In this document: piece after piece, positions 15,531 through 24,321 of the stretch
Layout of the letters: each line of letters begins with the position of its first letter
How positions within the stretch are numbered: position 1 is the first letter of the stretch
NCBI RefSeq assembly: GCF_014982805.1
Contig: NZ_JADCKC010000002.1
Coordinates: forward strand, 248,001-312,000
Reading direction: 5' to 3'
DNA from: Gemmiger gallinarum
Lineage (GTDB): Bacteria; Bacillota; Clostridia; Oscillospirales; Ruminococcaceae
DNA length: 64,000 nucleotides
The notes under the pieces: model-generated
The model's input: only the letters and a program-made list of their open reading frames with translations
The model's database searches: none
Told to the model about the DNA's origin: nothing
Program-made: the position numbers and the translations under genes

Positions 15531-16042
15531 CAGTATTCCACGCCCTTTCTGGCCGGGATGCCCTTCTGGTAGGGGTGCCGCTCGCAGCGCATCTCGGTGA
15601 TATAGTCGGCTGCTTCCATCAGCCAGGGGGCCGGGTCCCGCCCGGTCAGGACCACTTCCCGGGTCTCGGGGCGGTCCAGCACCGCACGGCGGAGAAGGTC
15701 CTCCTCCACCATGCCCAGCCGCAGGGCGGCACAGGCCTCGTCCAGCACCAGCAGGTCGCAATCCGTTTCCAGGGCCTCGGCCAGCTGGGCGTTTTGCAGG
15801 GCGCGGACCTGGGCCTTTTCGGCCTCGTTCATCTGAAAGACGAATTTCGTTCCCGGGCGGCCGGTGTAGACCGTTGCCCCCAACTGGCGCAGGGGTTCCA
15901 GCTCCCCGCTGCGGCCATCTTTCAGAAACTGCACCACCGTCACCCGCAGACCGTTGCCCAGTGCCCGCAGGGCCAGACCCATGGCGGCCGTGGTCTTGCC
16001 CTTGCCGTCCCCGGTGTAGAGATGGATGAGTCCTTTATCCAT
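15530..16042 (-). CDS. cobA: Corrinoid adenosyltransferase (CobA/BtuR type)
   Basis: 170 residues. The N-terminal YTGDGKGKTTAAMGLALRA is the P-loop of CobA/BtuR/CobO, which binds ATP in reverse orientation and adenosylates Co(I) corrinoids. LLVLDEACAAL is the Walker-B-like strand, and REVVLTGRDPAPWL is the conserved C-terminal block. The ATG at 16042 is inside the end of cbiP (8-base overlap). The symbol follows Salmonella usage; it is not the uroporphyrinogen methyltransferase also called CobA. The product feeds CbiP, which needs adenosylated substrate. Confidence 0.93.
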   Translation of the reverse strand: MDKGLIHLYTGDGKGKTTAAMGLALRALGNGLRVTVVQFLKDGRSGELEPLRQLGATVYTGRPGTKFVFQMNEAEKAQVRALQNAQLAEALETDCDLLVLDEACAALRLGMVEEDLLRRAVLDRPETREVVLTGRDPAPWLMEAADYITEMRCERHPYQKGIPARKGVEY

Positions 16043-17525
16043 GGCAGCGTTCCTCCATTGCCCGCCAGATGGCAGACAGGTCCAGATGTTGTTCCAGCGC
16101 CTCCGCCAGCCGGTCATACTGCTGCTGACGGTAGGTGTTGCGGTCGACGGGTTTCGGCATGGCCGCCGGGTCCAGGCCCTTGCGGCGCAAAAGCCAGTCT
16201 GCCAGAGCGGCGGTGAGCGCCCCCGTATCAAAGAGCCCGTGCAGGTAGGTGCCGAACACCTGCCCGGACATAGCCCCCTCCTCCCGGCCGTCGGCCAGGC
16301 GGGCAAAGGGGGCGGCATCTGCGGTCAGGGGGCGGGTGCGGCCCATGTGGATCTCGTAGCCGTCCAGCTTTGCCCCGGCAAAGGGGCCGCCCTCCACCGC
16401 CGCGGTGACCCGGGTGCGGGTCTTGCTGCCCGCAAAGACGGTGGAACAGGGCAAAAGCCCCATGCCCGCCATGCTGCCGCCGCCCTCCACACCGTCGGGA
16501 TCGTCGAGAGTCTGCCCCAGCATCTGATAGCCGCCGCAGACCCCCAGCACCGGCACGCCGGAGGCTGCCAGCTTGCGGACGGCGGCTTCCAGCCCGTTCT
16601 GCCGCATCCAGGCCAGATCGGCCATGGTGCTCTTGGTCCCGGGCAGGATGACCAGGTCGGGGCGGCCCAGGTCTTTCACCGCCCCCACATACCGCACTCC
16701 CAGGGCCGGGTGTTCCTCCAGAGGGGAAAAGTCGGTAAAGTTGGAGATGCGGGGCAGGCGGATGACCGCAATGTCCACCGGGCGGCCGCCCTCCCGCCGG
16801 GTCAGGCGCTGGGAGAGGCTGTCCTCATCGTCGATGTCCACATCCAGCCAGGGGATCACCCCCAGTACCGGCAGGCCGGTGAGGGCTTCCAGCTGGGTCA
16901 GGCCCGGCTGCAAAAGGGACACATCCCCCCGGAATTTGTTGATGACGGTGCCGATGAGCCGGGCTTTTTCCTCGGGAGCCAGCAGGGCTACCGTGCCGTA
17001 AAGCTGGGCAAACACCCCGCCCCGGTCGATGTCCCCGGCCAGCAGCACGGGGGCGTCCACCAGCTGGGCCAGCCCCATGTTGACGATGTCGCCCTCCCGC
17101 AGATTGATCTCCGCCGGGCTGCCTGCCCCCTCAATGACGATAACATCGTTCTCGGCGGCAAGGCTCCGGTAGGCGGCGAGAATGTCCGGGATCAATGTTT
17201 TTTTCAGCTTGAAATAGTCGGCGGCCCGGTAGTCGCCCCGGACCTCCCCGTTGACGATGAGCTGGCTGCCGGTGTCGCTGCTGGGCTTGAGGAGGATGGG
17301 GTTCATGCGCACATCCGGCTCCACCCCGGCGGCCTCAGCCTGGGCAGCCTGGGCACGGCCGATCTCCAGCCCGTCCTTGGTGATATAGCTGTTGAGGGCC
17401 ATGTTCTGGCTCTTGAAGGGCGCCACCCGCAGCCCCCGGCGGAGAAAGGCCCGGCAAAGACCCGTCACCAGCAGGCTTTTGCCCGCCCCGGACATGGTGC
17501 CCTGCACCATGATGCACTTTACCAT
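16035..17525 (-). CDS. cbiP: Adenosylcobyric acid synthase (glutamine-hydrolysing)
   Basis: 496 residues. CbiP/CobQ amidates four carboxyl groups (b, d, e, g) of adenosylcobyrinate a,c-diamide using glutamine and ATP. An N-terminal dethiobiotin-synthetase-like domain (MVQGTMSGAGKSLLVTG, then LNSYITKDG) is followed by a class I glutamine amidotransferase domain with the nucleophile region VLGVCGGYQMLG and the His motif YLHGLFD near the C-terminus. The ATG at 17525 overlaps the cobD stop by one base; a GTG one codon earlier is possible but too near GGAGG. Length and motifs are complete. Confidence 0.95.
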   Translation of the reverse strand: MVKCIMVQGTMSGAGKSLLVTGLCRAFLRRGLRVAPFKSQNMALNSYITKDGLEIGRAQAAQAEAAGVEPDVRMNPILLKPSSDTGSQLIVNGEVRGDYRAADYFKLKKTLIPDILAAYRSLAAENDVIVIEGAGSPAEINLREGDIVNMGLAQLVDAPVLLAGDIDRGGVFAQLYGTVALLAPEEKARLIGTVINKFRGDVSLLQPGLTQLEALTGLPVLGVIPWLDVDIDDEDSLSQRLTRREGGRPVDIAVIRLPRISNFTDFSPLEEHPALGVRYVGAVKDLGRPDLVILPGTKSTMADLAWMRQNGLEAAVRKLAASGVPVLGVCGGYQMLGQTLDDPDGVEGGGSMAGMGLLPCSTVFAGSKTRTRVTAAVEGGPFAGAKLDGYEIHMGRTRPLTADAAPFARLADGREEGAMSGQVFGTYLHGLFDTGALTAALADWLLRRKGLDPAAMPKPVDRNTYRQQQYDRLAEALEQHLDLSAIWRAMEERCHG

Positions 17526-18604
17526 CACAGAACCTCCCTCAGCCGTCTGAGCATTTCCTTATTTTCCTCCGCCCCGCGCACCGCCGTGCGGTACCAGCCG
17601 GGACCGAGTCCTGCATAGTTGGAGCAGTCCCGCAGCAGAACGCCCTTTGTCCGCAGGCGGGCGGACAGCGTTCCGTCCGGGCGGCCGTCGGACCGGGCGT
17701 GATAAAAGAGCAGGTAGTTTGCCTCCCCGGGGATGACCTTGCAGCCCATTTCTTCCAGGGCCGCGGCCAGCTTGGGGCGCTCCTCCCCGATGACCGCCCG
17801 AAGTTTTGGCAGGCAGTCGGGGGCAGTCTCCAAAGCCGCTACGCCTGCCGCCTGGGCAGGCCCGGACACCGCCCAGGGCGGGCCACAGTGATAGAGTCGT
17901 TCCGCCAGGGCAGCGTCCCCGCACAGCACATAGCCCAGGCGCAGCCCGGCCATGGCAAAGCTCTTGGTGAAAGCCCGCAGCACCGCCAGGTTTTTGCCGT
18001 ATGGCCCGGACAACTCTCCCAGTAAAGTATGCCCCGCCGGGTCGGACAGGAACTCGTTGAAGCATTCGTCCACCACCAGCAGCGCCCCGCATCCGGCACA
18101 GCGGGTCAGAACCTGCTGCAAAAGCGCCTTGGGGGAGGTGCGGCCGGTGGGATTGTTGGGCTCACACAGAAAGACCATGTCCATGCCGGGGCGCACGGCG
18201 TCCAGGAGGTCCTGTCCCGGCACAAAGCCGGTTTCCTCCCGCAAGGTCAGGTGCTCCACCTCACAGCCCGCCAAGGCCAGGGCCTGCTCATACTCGGCAA
18301 AGGTAGGGGCAGTGACAAGCGCTCGCCGGGGCTGCCGGGCCAGCACCAGTCGGAAGATCAGGTCCGCCGCCCCCGCCCCGCAGACGATCTGCCCGGCATC
18401 TACCTGATGATAGGCGGCCAGAGCATCCCGCAGTTCCCGGCAGAGGGGGTCCGGGTAGCGCCAGGCGTCGGCAAGGGCATCTGCGGCGGCTTGGCACACG
18501 GCTTCCGGCATGCCCAGGGGGCTGACATTGGCCGAAAAATCCAGCGGCATCCCGCCGTACTCCCGGCGATAGCCCTCCCAGTCTCCTCCGTGGGTCAGCT
18601 GCAT
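17525..18604 (-). CDS. cobD: L-threonine-O-3-phosphate decarboxylase (PLP-dependent)
   Basis: 359 residues. A class I/II aminotransferase fold with the PLP-lysine segment RAFTKSFAMAGLRLGYV and substrate-side DFSANVSPLGMP near the N-terminus. Such proteins in cobalamin operons are CobD in Salmonella naming, which makes (R)-1-aminopropan-2-ol phosphate, the linker later joined to cobyric acid by CbiB. Histidinol-phosphate aminotransferase is the close relative, but the operon context favours CobD. It starts 36 bases after cbiB and overlaps cbiP by one base. Confidence 0.9.
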   Translation of the reverse strand: MQLTHGGDWEGYRREYGGMPLDFSANVSPLGMPEAVCQAAADALADAWRYPDPLCRELRDALAAYHQVDAGQIVCGAGAADLIFRLVLARQPRRALVTAPTFAEYEQALALAGCEVEHLTLREETGFVPGQDLLDAVRPGMDMVFLCEPNNPTGRTSPKALLQQVLTRCAGCGALLVVDECFNEFLSDPAGHTLLGELSGPYGKNLAVLRAFTKSFAMAGLRLGYVLCGDAALAERLYHCGPPWAVSGPAQAAGVAALETAPDCLPKLRAVIGEERPKLAAALEEMGCKVIPGEANYLLFYHARSDGRPDGTLSARLRTKGVLLRDCSNYAGLGPGWYRTAVRGAEENKEMLRRLREVL

Positions 18605-18640
18605 GGCGGTCTCCTTTCCAGGTGTGGTGTCCTTATAACA

Positions 18641-19609
18641 TTACAGAATCAGGGCCAGGATGCCCAGCCGTGCCCCGCACAAAAGCAACAGGGCCAGCAC
18701 GCTGCCCGCGTAGAGCATCCGCCCCGCCCGGGTGATGTCCTCCGGCTCAATGGGCCGGGTGTCGTCCCCGATCCAGGGCTTTTGGTGAATCTTGCCGAAA
18801 TAGCTGGCAGGCCCCGCCAGCCGCACCCCCAGCGCCCCCGCCATGGCGGATTCGGTCTGGGCGGAGTTGGGGCTGGCGTGTTTGCGGCGGTCCCGGCGCC
18901 AGATAGCAAAAGCCCTTCCGGCGTTCTGTCCGATGAGGGGAGCCGCCGCCACCAGCAGAAGCGCCGCCAGCCGGGACGGCAGCCAGTTGGCAGCATCGTC
19001 CAGCTTTGCCGCCGCCCGGCCGAAGTAGAGATAGCGGTCGTTTTTGTAGCCCACCATGCTGTCCATGGTATTGACTGCCTTGTAAGCCAGGGCCAGGGGC
19101 GCCCCGCCGAGGAGCATCCAGAACAGGGGCGCCACCACGCCGTCGGAGAAGTTTTCCGCCACCGTCTCCACTGCGGCGCGGATGACTCCCTCACGGCTCA
19201 AGGCGGCAGTATCCCGCCCCACAATGCGGCTGACGGCCTTTCGGGCATCGTCCAGGGTACCGGTGACCAGAGCGCGGCGGACGTTGTCACTCTCCTGACG
19301 CAGCCCTTTGGCGGCCAACGCCTGCCAGCACCAGAGCACCTGCAAAGCAAAGCTTAGAGCCGGGTGAATAAGGCCCAGCCCCCACACGCAGAGCCCGGTA
19401 AGGGCCAGGGTGCCCAGAGGCAGCACCGCCGCCAGAATGACACCACCGGCCAGTTCTCCTTTTGGCGTTTTGGGGAAGATGCGGCGCAGAAGTTTTTCCA
19501 GCGCCGAGATGCACCGCCCCATGAACACCACAGGATGGGGCATCCAGGCCGGGTCCCCCAGCAAAAGGTCGATGACAAAGCCGCAGAGCGCGGCATATAC
19601 CACCGTCAC
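18641..19609 (-). CDS. cbiB: Adenosylcobinamide-phosphate synthase (membrane)
   Basis: 322 residues, an integral membrane protein with several helices. CbiB couples adenosylcobyric acid to aminopropanol phosphate. The N-terminal DLLLGDPAWMPHPVVFMGRCI and the later AVETVAENFSDGVVAPLFW are conserved CbiB blocks. The start is a GTG at 19609 that overlaps the cobC stop (GTGA). In-frame sequence upstream belongs to cobC in another frame. Confidence 0.94.
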   Translation of the reverse strand: MTVVYAALCGFVIDLLLGDPAWMPHPVVFMGRCISALEKLLRRIFPKTPKGELAGGVILAAVLPLGTLALTGLCVWGLGLIHPALSFALQVLWCWQALAAKGLRQESDNVRRALVTGTLDDARKAVSRIVGRDTAALSREGVIRAAVETVAENFSDGVVAPLFWMLLGGAPLALAYKAVNTMDSMVGYKNDRYLYFGRAAAKLDDAANWLPSRLAALLLVAAAPLIGQNAGRAFAIWRRDRRKHASPNSAQTESAMAGALGVRLAGPASYFGKIHQKPWIGDDTRPIEPEDITRAGRMLYAGSVLALLLLCGARLGILALIL

Positions 19610-20214
19610 TTTGCCTCCTTGACGGGAGTGCTGCCGTAATCCACGGTTCCCACCAGGTCCAGCACCCGGTCGGTGTTCCAGCGGGCGGCATCCAGCACAA
19701 AGCCGCCGCCGTTGCCCGCACACCAGTCGTAGTAGCCCCGGGCGGGACGGGCAAACCGTTCCAGGGAGGCCATCTGGGTGCCGCCGTGGGCCACAATGGC
19801 CAGACGCTCTACCCCTTTGGCCAGGGCTTCGTCGATGACCCCCGCAAAGGCCTTGCAGGTGCGCTCACAGAAATCCGCCTTGCGCTCGCCGTCGGGGCAG
19901 GCGGTCTCGCTGTTGGAGGCCACCCAGGCCAGATACTCAGCGTCGTGCTCCATCTCCACGTAGTTGCGGCCCTCAAAGCTGCCGAAGCACATCTCCCGCA
20001 GGTCCTGCACCGGAATCTGGGGCACCCCGGGGAAGAGGATCTCCGCCGTCTGGCGGGCCCGGGTCAGGGGGGAAACATAAAGGGCATCGGGGGTGAAATC
20101 GGCCTTGTGCAGCCCGGCCCGGCCTGCGTCGGACAGGGGGATGTCCCGGGTACCCTGGTAGCGTTTCTCGGCATTGTATACGGTTTGTCCATGGCGGATC
20201 AGATAGACCAGCAT
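19606..20214 (-). CDS. cobC: Alpha-ribazole phosphatase / histidine phosphatase
   Basis: 202 residues of the phosphoglycerate-mutase-like superfamily. The catalytic LIRHGQTVYN is at the N-terminus, and the second His lies in IVAHGGTQM. In cobalamin operons this protein is CobC, which removes the 5'-phosphate of alpha-ribazole phosphate or of adenosylcobalamin 5'-phosphate in the last step of nucleotide-loop assembly. It overlaps the CobU-like gene upstream by 16 bases and cbiB downstream by 4. Other small-molecule phosphatases share this fold; context decides the call. Confidence 0.88.
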   Translation of the reverse strand: MLVYLIRHGQTVYNAEKRYQGTRDIPLSDAGRAGLHKADFTPDALYVSPLTRARQTAEILFPGVPQIPVQDLREMCFGSFEGRNYVEMEHDAEYLAWVASNSETACPDGERKADFCERTCKAFAGVIDEALAKGVERLAIVAHGGTQMASLERFARPARGYYDWCAGNGGGFVLDAARWNTDRVLDLVGTVDYGSTPVKEAK

Positions 20215-20555
20215 GATGAATCTCCTTTCAGGGTCTGCGGCAGTCCGCAGACGACCCTCACAACAGTCTCGGCGCGTTCGGCCAGCAGGCAGGCAAGGCG
20301 TCCGGCGGCTTCCCGGGCGGCGCGCTCCTTGGCGTCCACAGGCACCACCCCGCCGCCCACCTCGGTGGCGATGACCACCTCATACCCGGCCAGGCGGTCG
20401 GCCAGCCGGGCCAGCGTCCCGGCGTCCGGGGCATCGGCGGCCAGATTCTGCACGTCCCACACCGCCCGGGCGGCCAGTTCTTCCTGCGTCCAGCCCAGGG
20501 CGCGGCAGACATAGTCCCGCTTGCCTGCAAACAGCGGACCCGTCACAAACATCAT
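20199..20555 (-). CDS. Short CobU-like protein (second CobU paralogue)
   Basis: 118 residues, about two thirds the length of CobU. The N-terminus TGPLFAGKRD resembles a P-loop but has Arg where Ser or Thr is expected. The middle region that carries the guanylylated His and HRxRR motif in CobU is absent. The C-terminal part keeps the canonical TEVGGGVVP and a GLPQTLKG-like end. In contrast, the full-length CobU in this operon (21345-21884) has an intact P-loop and His motif but lacks EVGxGVVP. The two may act together, or this may be regulatory. It starts at an ATG after AGGGAGG and is translated between cobS and cobC. Confidence 0.7.
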   Translation of the reverse strand: MMFVTGPLFAGKRDYVCRALGWTQEELAARAVWDVQNLAADAPDAGTLARLADRLAGYEVVIATEVGGGVVPVDAKERAAREAAGRLACLLAERAETVVRVVCGLPQTLKGDSSCWSI

Positions 20556-20574
20556 AGCTTCTTTTTCCTCCCTG

Positions 20575-21348
20575 TCAATGCCATGCAGCTACAAGATACT
20601 GCACCGCACACAACGCCCCCAGCATCCAGACCTCGCAGGTCTGCACAAACCATCCGGCCAGATCCCCCGAGATGCCTCCGAACTGCACCCGGGCCATCCG
20701 CCGGTAATAGAGCCACACCCCGTAGGCAGCCACCGCCATAGCAATGCCCTGCGCCCCGCAGGCCGCCAGCCCTGCCGTGAGCAGCAGGGCAATGACAGTC
20801 AAAAACCGCCCGGTGGCGGTGCGGTCGCTGGCTGCGGCAAAGGTATGGACCAGTCCCGTATCGCTGGCCAGAGGCCATCGGGCCACCGCCAGCCCGGACA
20901 GTGCCCGGGACAGGCAGAATCCCAGCGTCACGGCAATGGCGGGAAACTGAGGCAGGGCCGCCCACAGGGCAAAGTCCGCCACGAACCACCCGCACAGCCG
21001 GATGGCTGCAAAGGCGCCCATGTGGGGGTCCTTGAGGATCTGGCGGCGCTTCTCCGGCGGGGCGTAGCTGGCCAGAGCGTCGCAGGTGTCGGCAAAGCCG
21101 TCCAGATGCACCCCGCCTGTCACCGCCAGGGGAATCAGGCAGAAGCCCGCCCCCCGCAGCACAGCAGGTAGCGCCAGGGCATCCGCCGCCAGCGCCCACA
21201 GGGTGCACAGCCCGCCCATCACCGCCCCAATGAGGGGGAAGGCCCACAGCATATATTTAAGCCCGCCCTTGTCCCAGTCCACCTGGGGCATGGGAATGGC
21301 CGAAAACATGGAAAACGCGGCGGCCACCGCGCGCAGAGCCTGTTTCAA
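20575..21348 (-). CDS. cobS: Adenosylcobinamide-GDP ribazoletransferase (cobalamin synthase)
   Basis: 257 residues with six or seven hydrophobic helices. CobS joins GDP-activated cobinamide to alpha-ribazole (phosphate) at the membrane. FSAIPMPQVDWD near the N-terminus, followed by FPLIGAVMGG and VHLDGFADTCDALAS, are diagnostic, including the Asp-rich site used for metal binding. It overlaps cobU by 4 bases. The length is normal for the family. Confidence 0.95.
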   Translation of the reverse strand: MKQALRAVAAAFSMFSAIPMPQVDWDKGGLKYMLWAFPLIGAVMGGLCTLWALAADALALPAVLRGAGFCLIPLAVTGGVHLDGFADTCDALASYAPPEKRRQILKDPHMGAFAAIRLCGWFVADFALWAALPQFPAIAVTLGFCLSRALSGLAVARWPLASDTGLVHTFAAASDRTATGRFLTVIALLLTAGLAACGAQGIAMAVAAYGVWLYYRRMARVQFGGISGDLAGWFVQTCEVWMLGALCAVQYLVAAWH

Positions 21349-21884
21349 CGTGTTGCCTCCTCCGATTGCGTCGGCCCGCCCTTGAGCCAGTTGGGCAGGC
21401 CCGCCGTCAGTTCCACCACCCGATCGGCCCGGGCAGCCAGAGCGCGGTTGGCTTGCGCCAGCTCCCGCAGATAGCCGAGAGTGTCCCCTTCATAGTCCGA
21501 CCCGCCGGAAAAGACCTCGTTGGTCACCACCACCAGGTCACGGCAGCAGTCGGCCAGGCGCAGCACCCCAGCCAGAGCGACGCCTTTCCCGCCGCCGTCG
21601 GGGCTGTATCGCTCGTTGGCCACCAGATTGCCCAAGCATTCCAGCATCACCGACGCATTCTCCGGCAGAGCCTCACAGGCGACAGACAGGCCGGTGTAGC
21701 ATTCCAGTGTTTCAAAGCCCATGCGGGCGCGGCGGTCCCGGTGCTTTTGGATGCGGGCCAGGGCCTCCTCCCCGAAGGGCTGCATGGTGGCAATATAGAC
21801 CCGGGGGGCAGCAAACTGCCGGGCCATCACCTCGGCGAACTCGCTCTTGCCCGAGGCCGCGCCGCCGATCACCAGTGTCATCAT
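21345..21884 (-). CDS. cobU: Adenosylcobinamide kinase/guanylyltransferase
   Basis: 179 residues. CobU phosphorylates adenosylcobinamide and then forms adenosylcobinamide-GDP. P-loop GGAASGKS (7-14), the guanylylation site RIQKHRDRR, LECLGNLVANE and the C-terminal GLPNWLKG are all present. The usual NEVGxGIVP block is replaced by TNEVFSGGSDYE, while the short paralogue at 20199 keeps EVGGGVVP. Two adjacent ATGs are possible; the first (21884) overlaps the cobT stop as ATGA. Confidence 0.92.
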   Translation of the reverse strand: MMTLVIGGAASGKSEFAEVMARQFAAPRVYIATMQPFGEEALARIQKHRDRRARMGFETLECYTGLSVACEALPENASVMLECLGNLVANERYSPDGGGKGVALAGVLRLADCCRDLVVVTNEVFSGGSDYEGDTLGYLRELAQANRALAARADRVVELTAGLPNWLKGGPTQSEEATR

Positions 21885-22963
21885 GGCTTATCCTCCTGGG
21901 GGGTGTAGGCCTCCATGCCCAGAGCGCCGAAGGTCCGCCCGCCGTGGTAGACGGCCAGGGCCAAATCCAAAAGTGGCAAAGCCGCCACCGCGCCGCTGCC
22001 CTCCCCCAGCCGCATGCCGGCGCAGATGAGGGGATGGAGTTTGAGCGCTTCCAGCAGCCGCCGGCCGCAGGGTTCCGCCGAGACATGGCTGGCCAGCATA
22101 CCCTCCCGGGCATTGGGGCAGAGCCTTGCCGCGCAGAGAGCCGCCACCGCACTGATGACGCCGTCGATGAGCACCGGCATCCGGCAGGCCGCCGTCCCCA
22201 GAAAGACGCCGCACAGCCCGGCAATGTCCAGTCCGCCTACTTTAGCCAGCACGTCCAGCGGGTCGGCGGGGTCGGGGCGGTTGAGGGCGAGGGCTTCTTT
22301 CACGGCGGTCCGCTTGCGGGCAAGGCCTGCGTCGGAAAGGCCCGCCCCACGGCCCACGGCCTCCTCGGGGACAAGGCCCAGCAGGGCGCAGGCCACCGCC
22401 GCCGAGGTGGTGGTGTTGCCGATACCCATCTCCCCGGTGGCAAGGATATCCGCCCCTTGTTCCGCCGCCCGGGCAGCCAAGTTGGCCCCGGCCAGCACTG
22501 CCTGCTCGCACTGGGGGCGGGTCATAGCGGGGCCTTTGGTGATGTCGTCGGTCCCCGGGCGGACACAGCAGTGCACAAGGCCGGGGATGGGCTCGTGGGG
22601 CAGCATGCCCATATCCACCGGCACTACCCGGCAGCTTGCCTGCCGTGCCATGTGGCAGACGGTGCTGTTGCCCTCCGCCAGGGCTTTGGCCACCACGGCG
22701 GTGACGCTGCTGTCGGTCTGGGTGACGCCCCTTGCCACCACGCCGTTGTCGGCGCAGAGCACCAGCAGGGTGCGGCTTTGCAGGCGGACATCAGGGTCAC
22801 CGGTGACGGCGGCAATGCGGGCGATGTCCTCCTCCAGGGTCCCCAGGCTCCCCAGCGGCTTTGCCAGGGCATCCCAGTGGGCCAGGGCCGCGGCCCGGGC
22901 GGTTTCGTCCGGGGCGGGGATGGCATCCAGCAGGGAGGAAATCGACGAAAAATACATGGTCAT
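21881..22963 (-). CDS. cobT: Nicotinate-nucleotide-dimethylbenzimidazole phosphoribosyltransferase
   Basis: 360 residues, full length. CobT activates the lower-ligand base by transferring phosphoribose from nicotinate mononucleotide, giving alpha-ribazole phosphate. KPLGSLGTLEEDIARIAAV near the start, GEMGIGNTTTSAA and the C-terminal MRLGEGSGA, which holds the catalytic Glu, are characteristic. No 5,6-dimethylbenzimidazole synthase gene is in the window, so the base could be imported or be another benzimidazole or adenine. It overlaps cbiA and cobU by 4 bases each. Confidence 0.95.
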   Translation of the reverse strand: MTMYFSSISSLLDAIPAPDETARAAALAHWDALAKPLGSLGTLEEDIARIAAVTGDPDVRLQSRTLLVLCADNGVVARGVTQTDSSVTAVVAKALAEGNSTVCHMARQASCRVVPVDMGMLPHEPIPGLVHCCVRPGTDDITKGPAMTRPQCEQAVLAGANLAARAAEQGADILATGEMGIGNTTTSAAVACALLGLVPEEAVGRGAGLSDAGLARKRTAVKEALALNRPDPADPLDVLAKVGGLDIAGLCGVFLGTAACRMPVLIDGVISAVAALCAARLCPNAREGMLASHVSAEPCGRRLLEALKLHPLICAGMRLGEGSGAVAALPLLDLALAVYHGGRTFGALGMEAYTPQEDKP

Positions 22964-24321
22964 TCAGCCTTTCTTTGGCGGTAAGTGGCGGCCGCCGCCA
23001 CGAAGCGTTCTGCCAGGGGCAGGCTGCCCCCGAAATGCAGGTGCGGGAACCCGGCGTAAAGCGTCGGCCCCGCAAAACAGCACTGCCAGCTTTTGTCCCG
23101 GCCGGGTTTGTGGGCCGTCAGGTCGCCGCCGGGCTGCCGGGCCTCCCAGTAGTGGAACTCATGGGCGGGCAGAGTCTCCCCCTTGCGGAGAAGCAGGCTG
23201 TCGGTGTCCGCCGTCAATTTCAGGTAGCCGAACCGCCGCAGACGGTCGGTGCGGTAGCCTTCCCCCGGCAGCGCCCCCGCCATGGCAAAGCTTTTGCCGC
23301 CGGTATCCTCCAGCGCCTGGCCCAGGTAGAGAAAGCCTCCGCACTCGGCCACGGTGGGCATACCGGAGGTGACCGCCTGCCGCACCGCCTGACGCATGGG
23401 GGCGTTTCGGGCCAGTGCTTCGGCGTGGAGTTCCGGGTAGCCGCCGCAGAGATAGAGGGCGCCGCAATCTTTGGGCAATGCCTCGTCGTGCAGCGGGCTG
23501 AAAAAGCAGAGTTCCGCCCCCGCCTCTTGCAGGGCATCTAGGTTGTCGGCATAGGTAAAGCAGAAGGCCTCGTCCCGTGCCACGGCAATGCGGCAGGCCG
23601 GGCTGTCTGTCCGGGTCTGGGCGGGGTGCTCCGCCGGCAGGTCGGCGGCCAGGGCCAGCAGCTTGTCCAGGTCGGAATTTTGCTCAAACAGTTCGGCCAG
23701 GGCGGCAAAGCGGGCGTCCAAGTCGGCGATCTCCCCGGGGGTCTGCAGGCCCAGATGGCGGCTGTCAAACTTTGCGGCGTCACAGGGGGGCAGGGTGCCC
23801 AGCACCGGCAGGCTTGTCTCCCGGGTCACGATGGGGGCCAGGTAGTCGGCCAGGGAGGCTTTGCAGCCGCTGAACAGCACCCCGGCAATGTGGCTGGGGC
23901 TGCGGAAGTGCAGCATGCCGTACAGCTGCGCTGCCAGGGTCACGCCTTGCCCCTCCGGGCGTAGCACCAGAACGGCGGGAATGCCCAAAGCATCCGCCAC
24001 CGCCCAGGCCCCGGCGTCGGTGCCCCCTGCCATGCCGTCGTAGTAGCCCATGGCCCCCTCGATGAGGGCAAGGCCCTCCCCGGCGGTGGCCCCCGCAGTG
24101 GCCAATGTCCGGCGGACGCCCGCCTCCCCCTGCAAGAACAGGTCGAGGTTACGGCTGGGCCGCCCCGCCGCCTTTGTGTGGAACATGGGGTCAATGTAGT
24201 CGGGGCCCGTCTTGAAGGGGTGGACCTCCAGCCCCCGCCGCCGGGCCGCCGCCAGCAGGGCACAGGTCACGGCGGTCTTGCCGCTGCCGCTCTGCATAGC
24301 GGCCAGCATCAGCGCCTTCAT
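22960..24321 (-). CDS. cbiA: Cobyrinate a,c-diamide synthase
   Basis: 453 residues. CbiA amidates the a and c side chains of cobyrinate with glutamine and ATP. The N-terminal P-loop domain starts MLAAMQSGSGKTAVTCALL and has FKTGPDYIDPMFH. The C-terminal class I glutamine amidotransferase domain has LYLCGGYPELHAEAL and VAECGGFLYLG with the nucleophilic Cys. The size matches Salmonella CbiA. ATGA overlaps occur at both ends of the gene. Confidence 0.96.
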   Translation of the reverse strand: MKALMLAAMQSGSGKTAVTCALLAAARRRGLEVHPFKTGPDYIDPMFHTKAAGRPSRNLDLFLQGEAGVRRTLATAGATAGEGLALIEGAMGYYDGMAGGTDAGAWAVADALGIPAVLVLRPEGQGVTLAAQLYGMLHFRSPSHIAGVLFSGCKASLADYLAPIVTRETSLPVLGTLPPCDAAKFDSRHLGLQTPGEIADLDARFAALAELFEQNSDLDKLLALAADLPAEHPAQTRTDSPACRIAVARDEAFCFTYADNLDALQEAGAELCFFSPLHDEALPKDCGALYLCGGYPELHAEALARNAPMRQAVRQAVTSGMPTVAECGGFLYLGQALEDTGGKSFAMAGALPGEGYRTDRLRRFGYLKLTADTDSLLLRKGETLPAHEFHYWEARQPGGDLTAHKPGRDKSWQCCFAGPTLYAGFPHLHFGGSLPLAERFVAAAATYRQRKAE

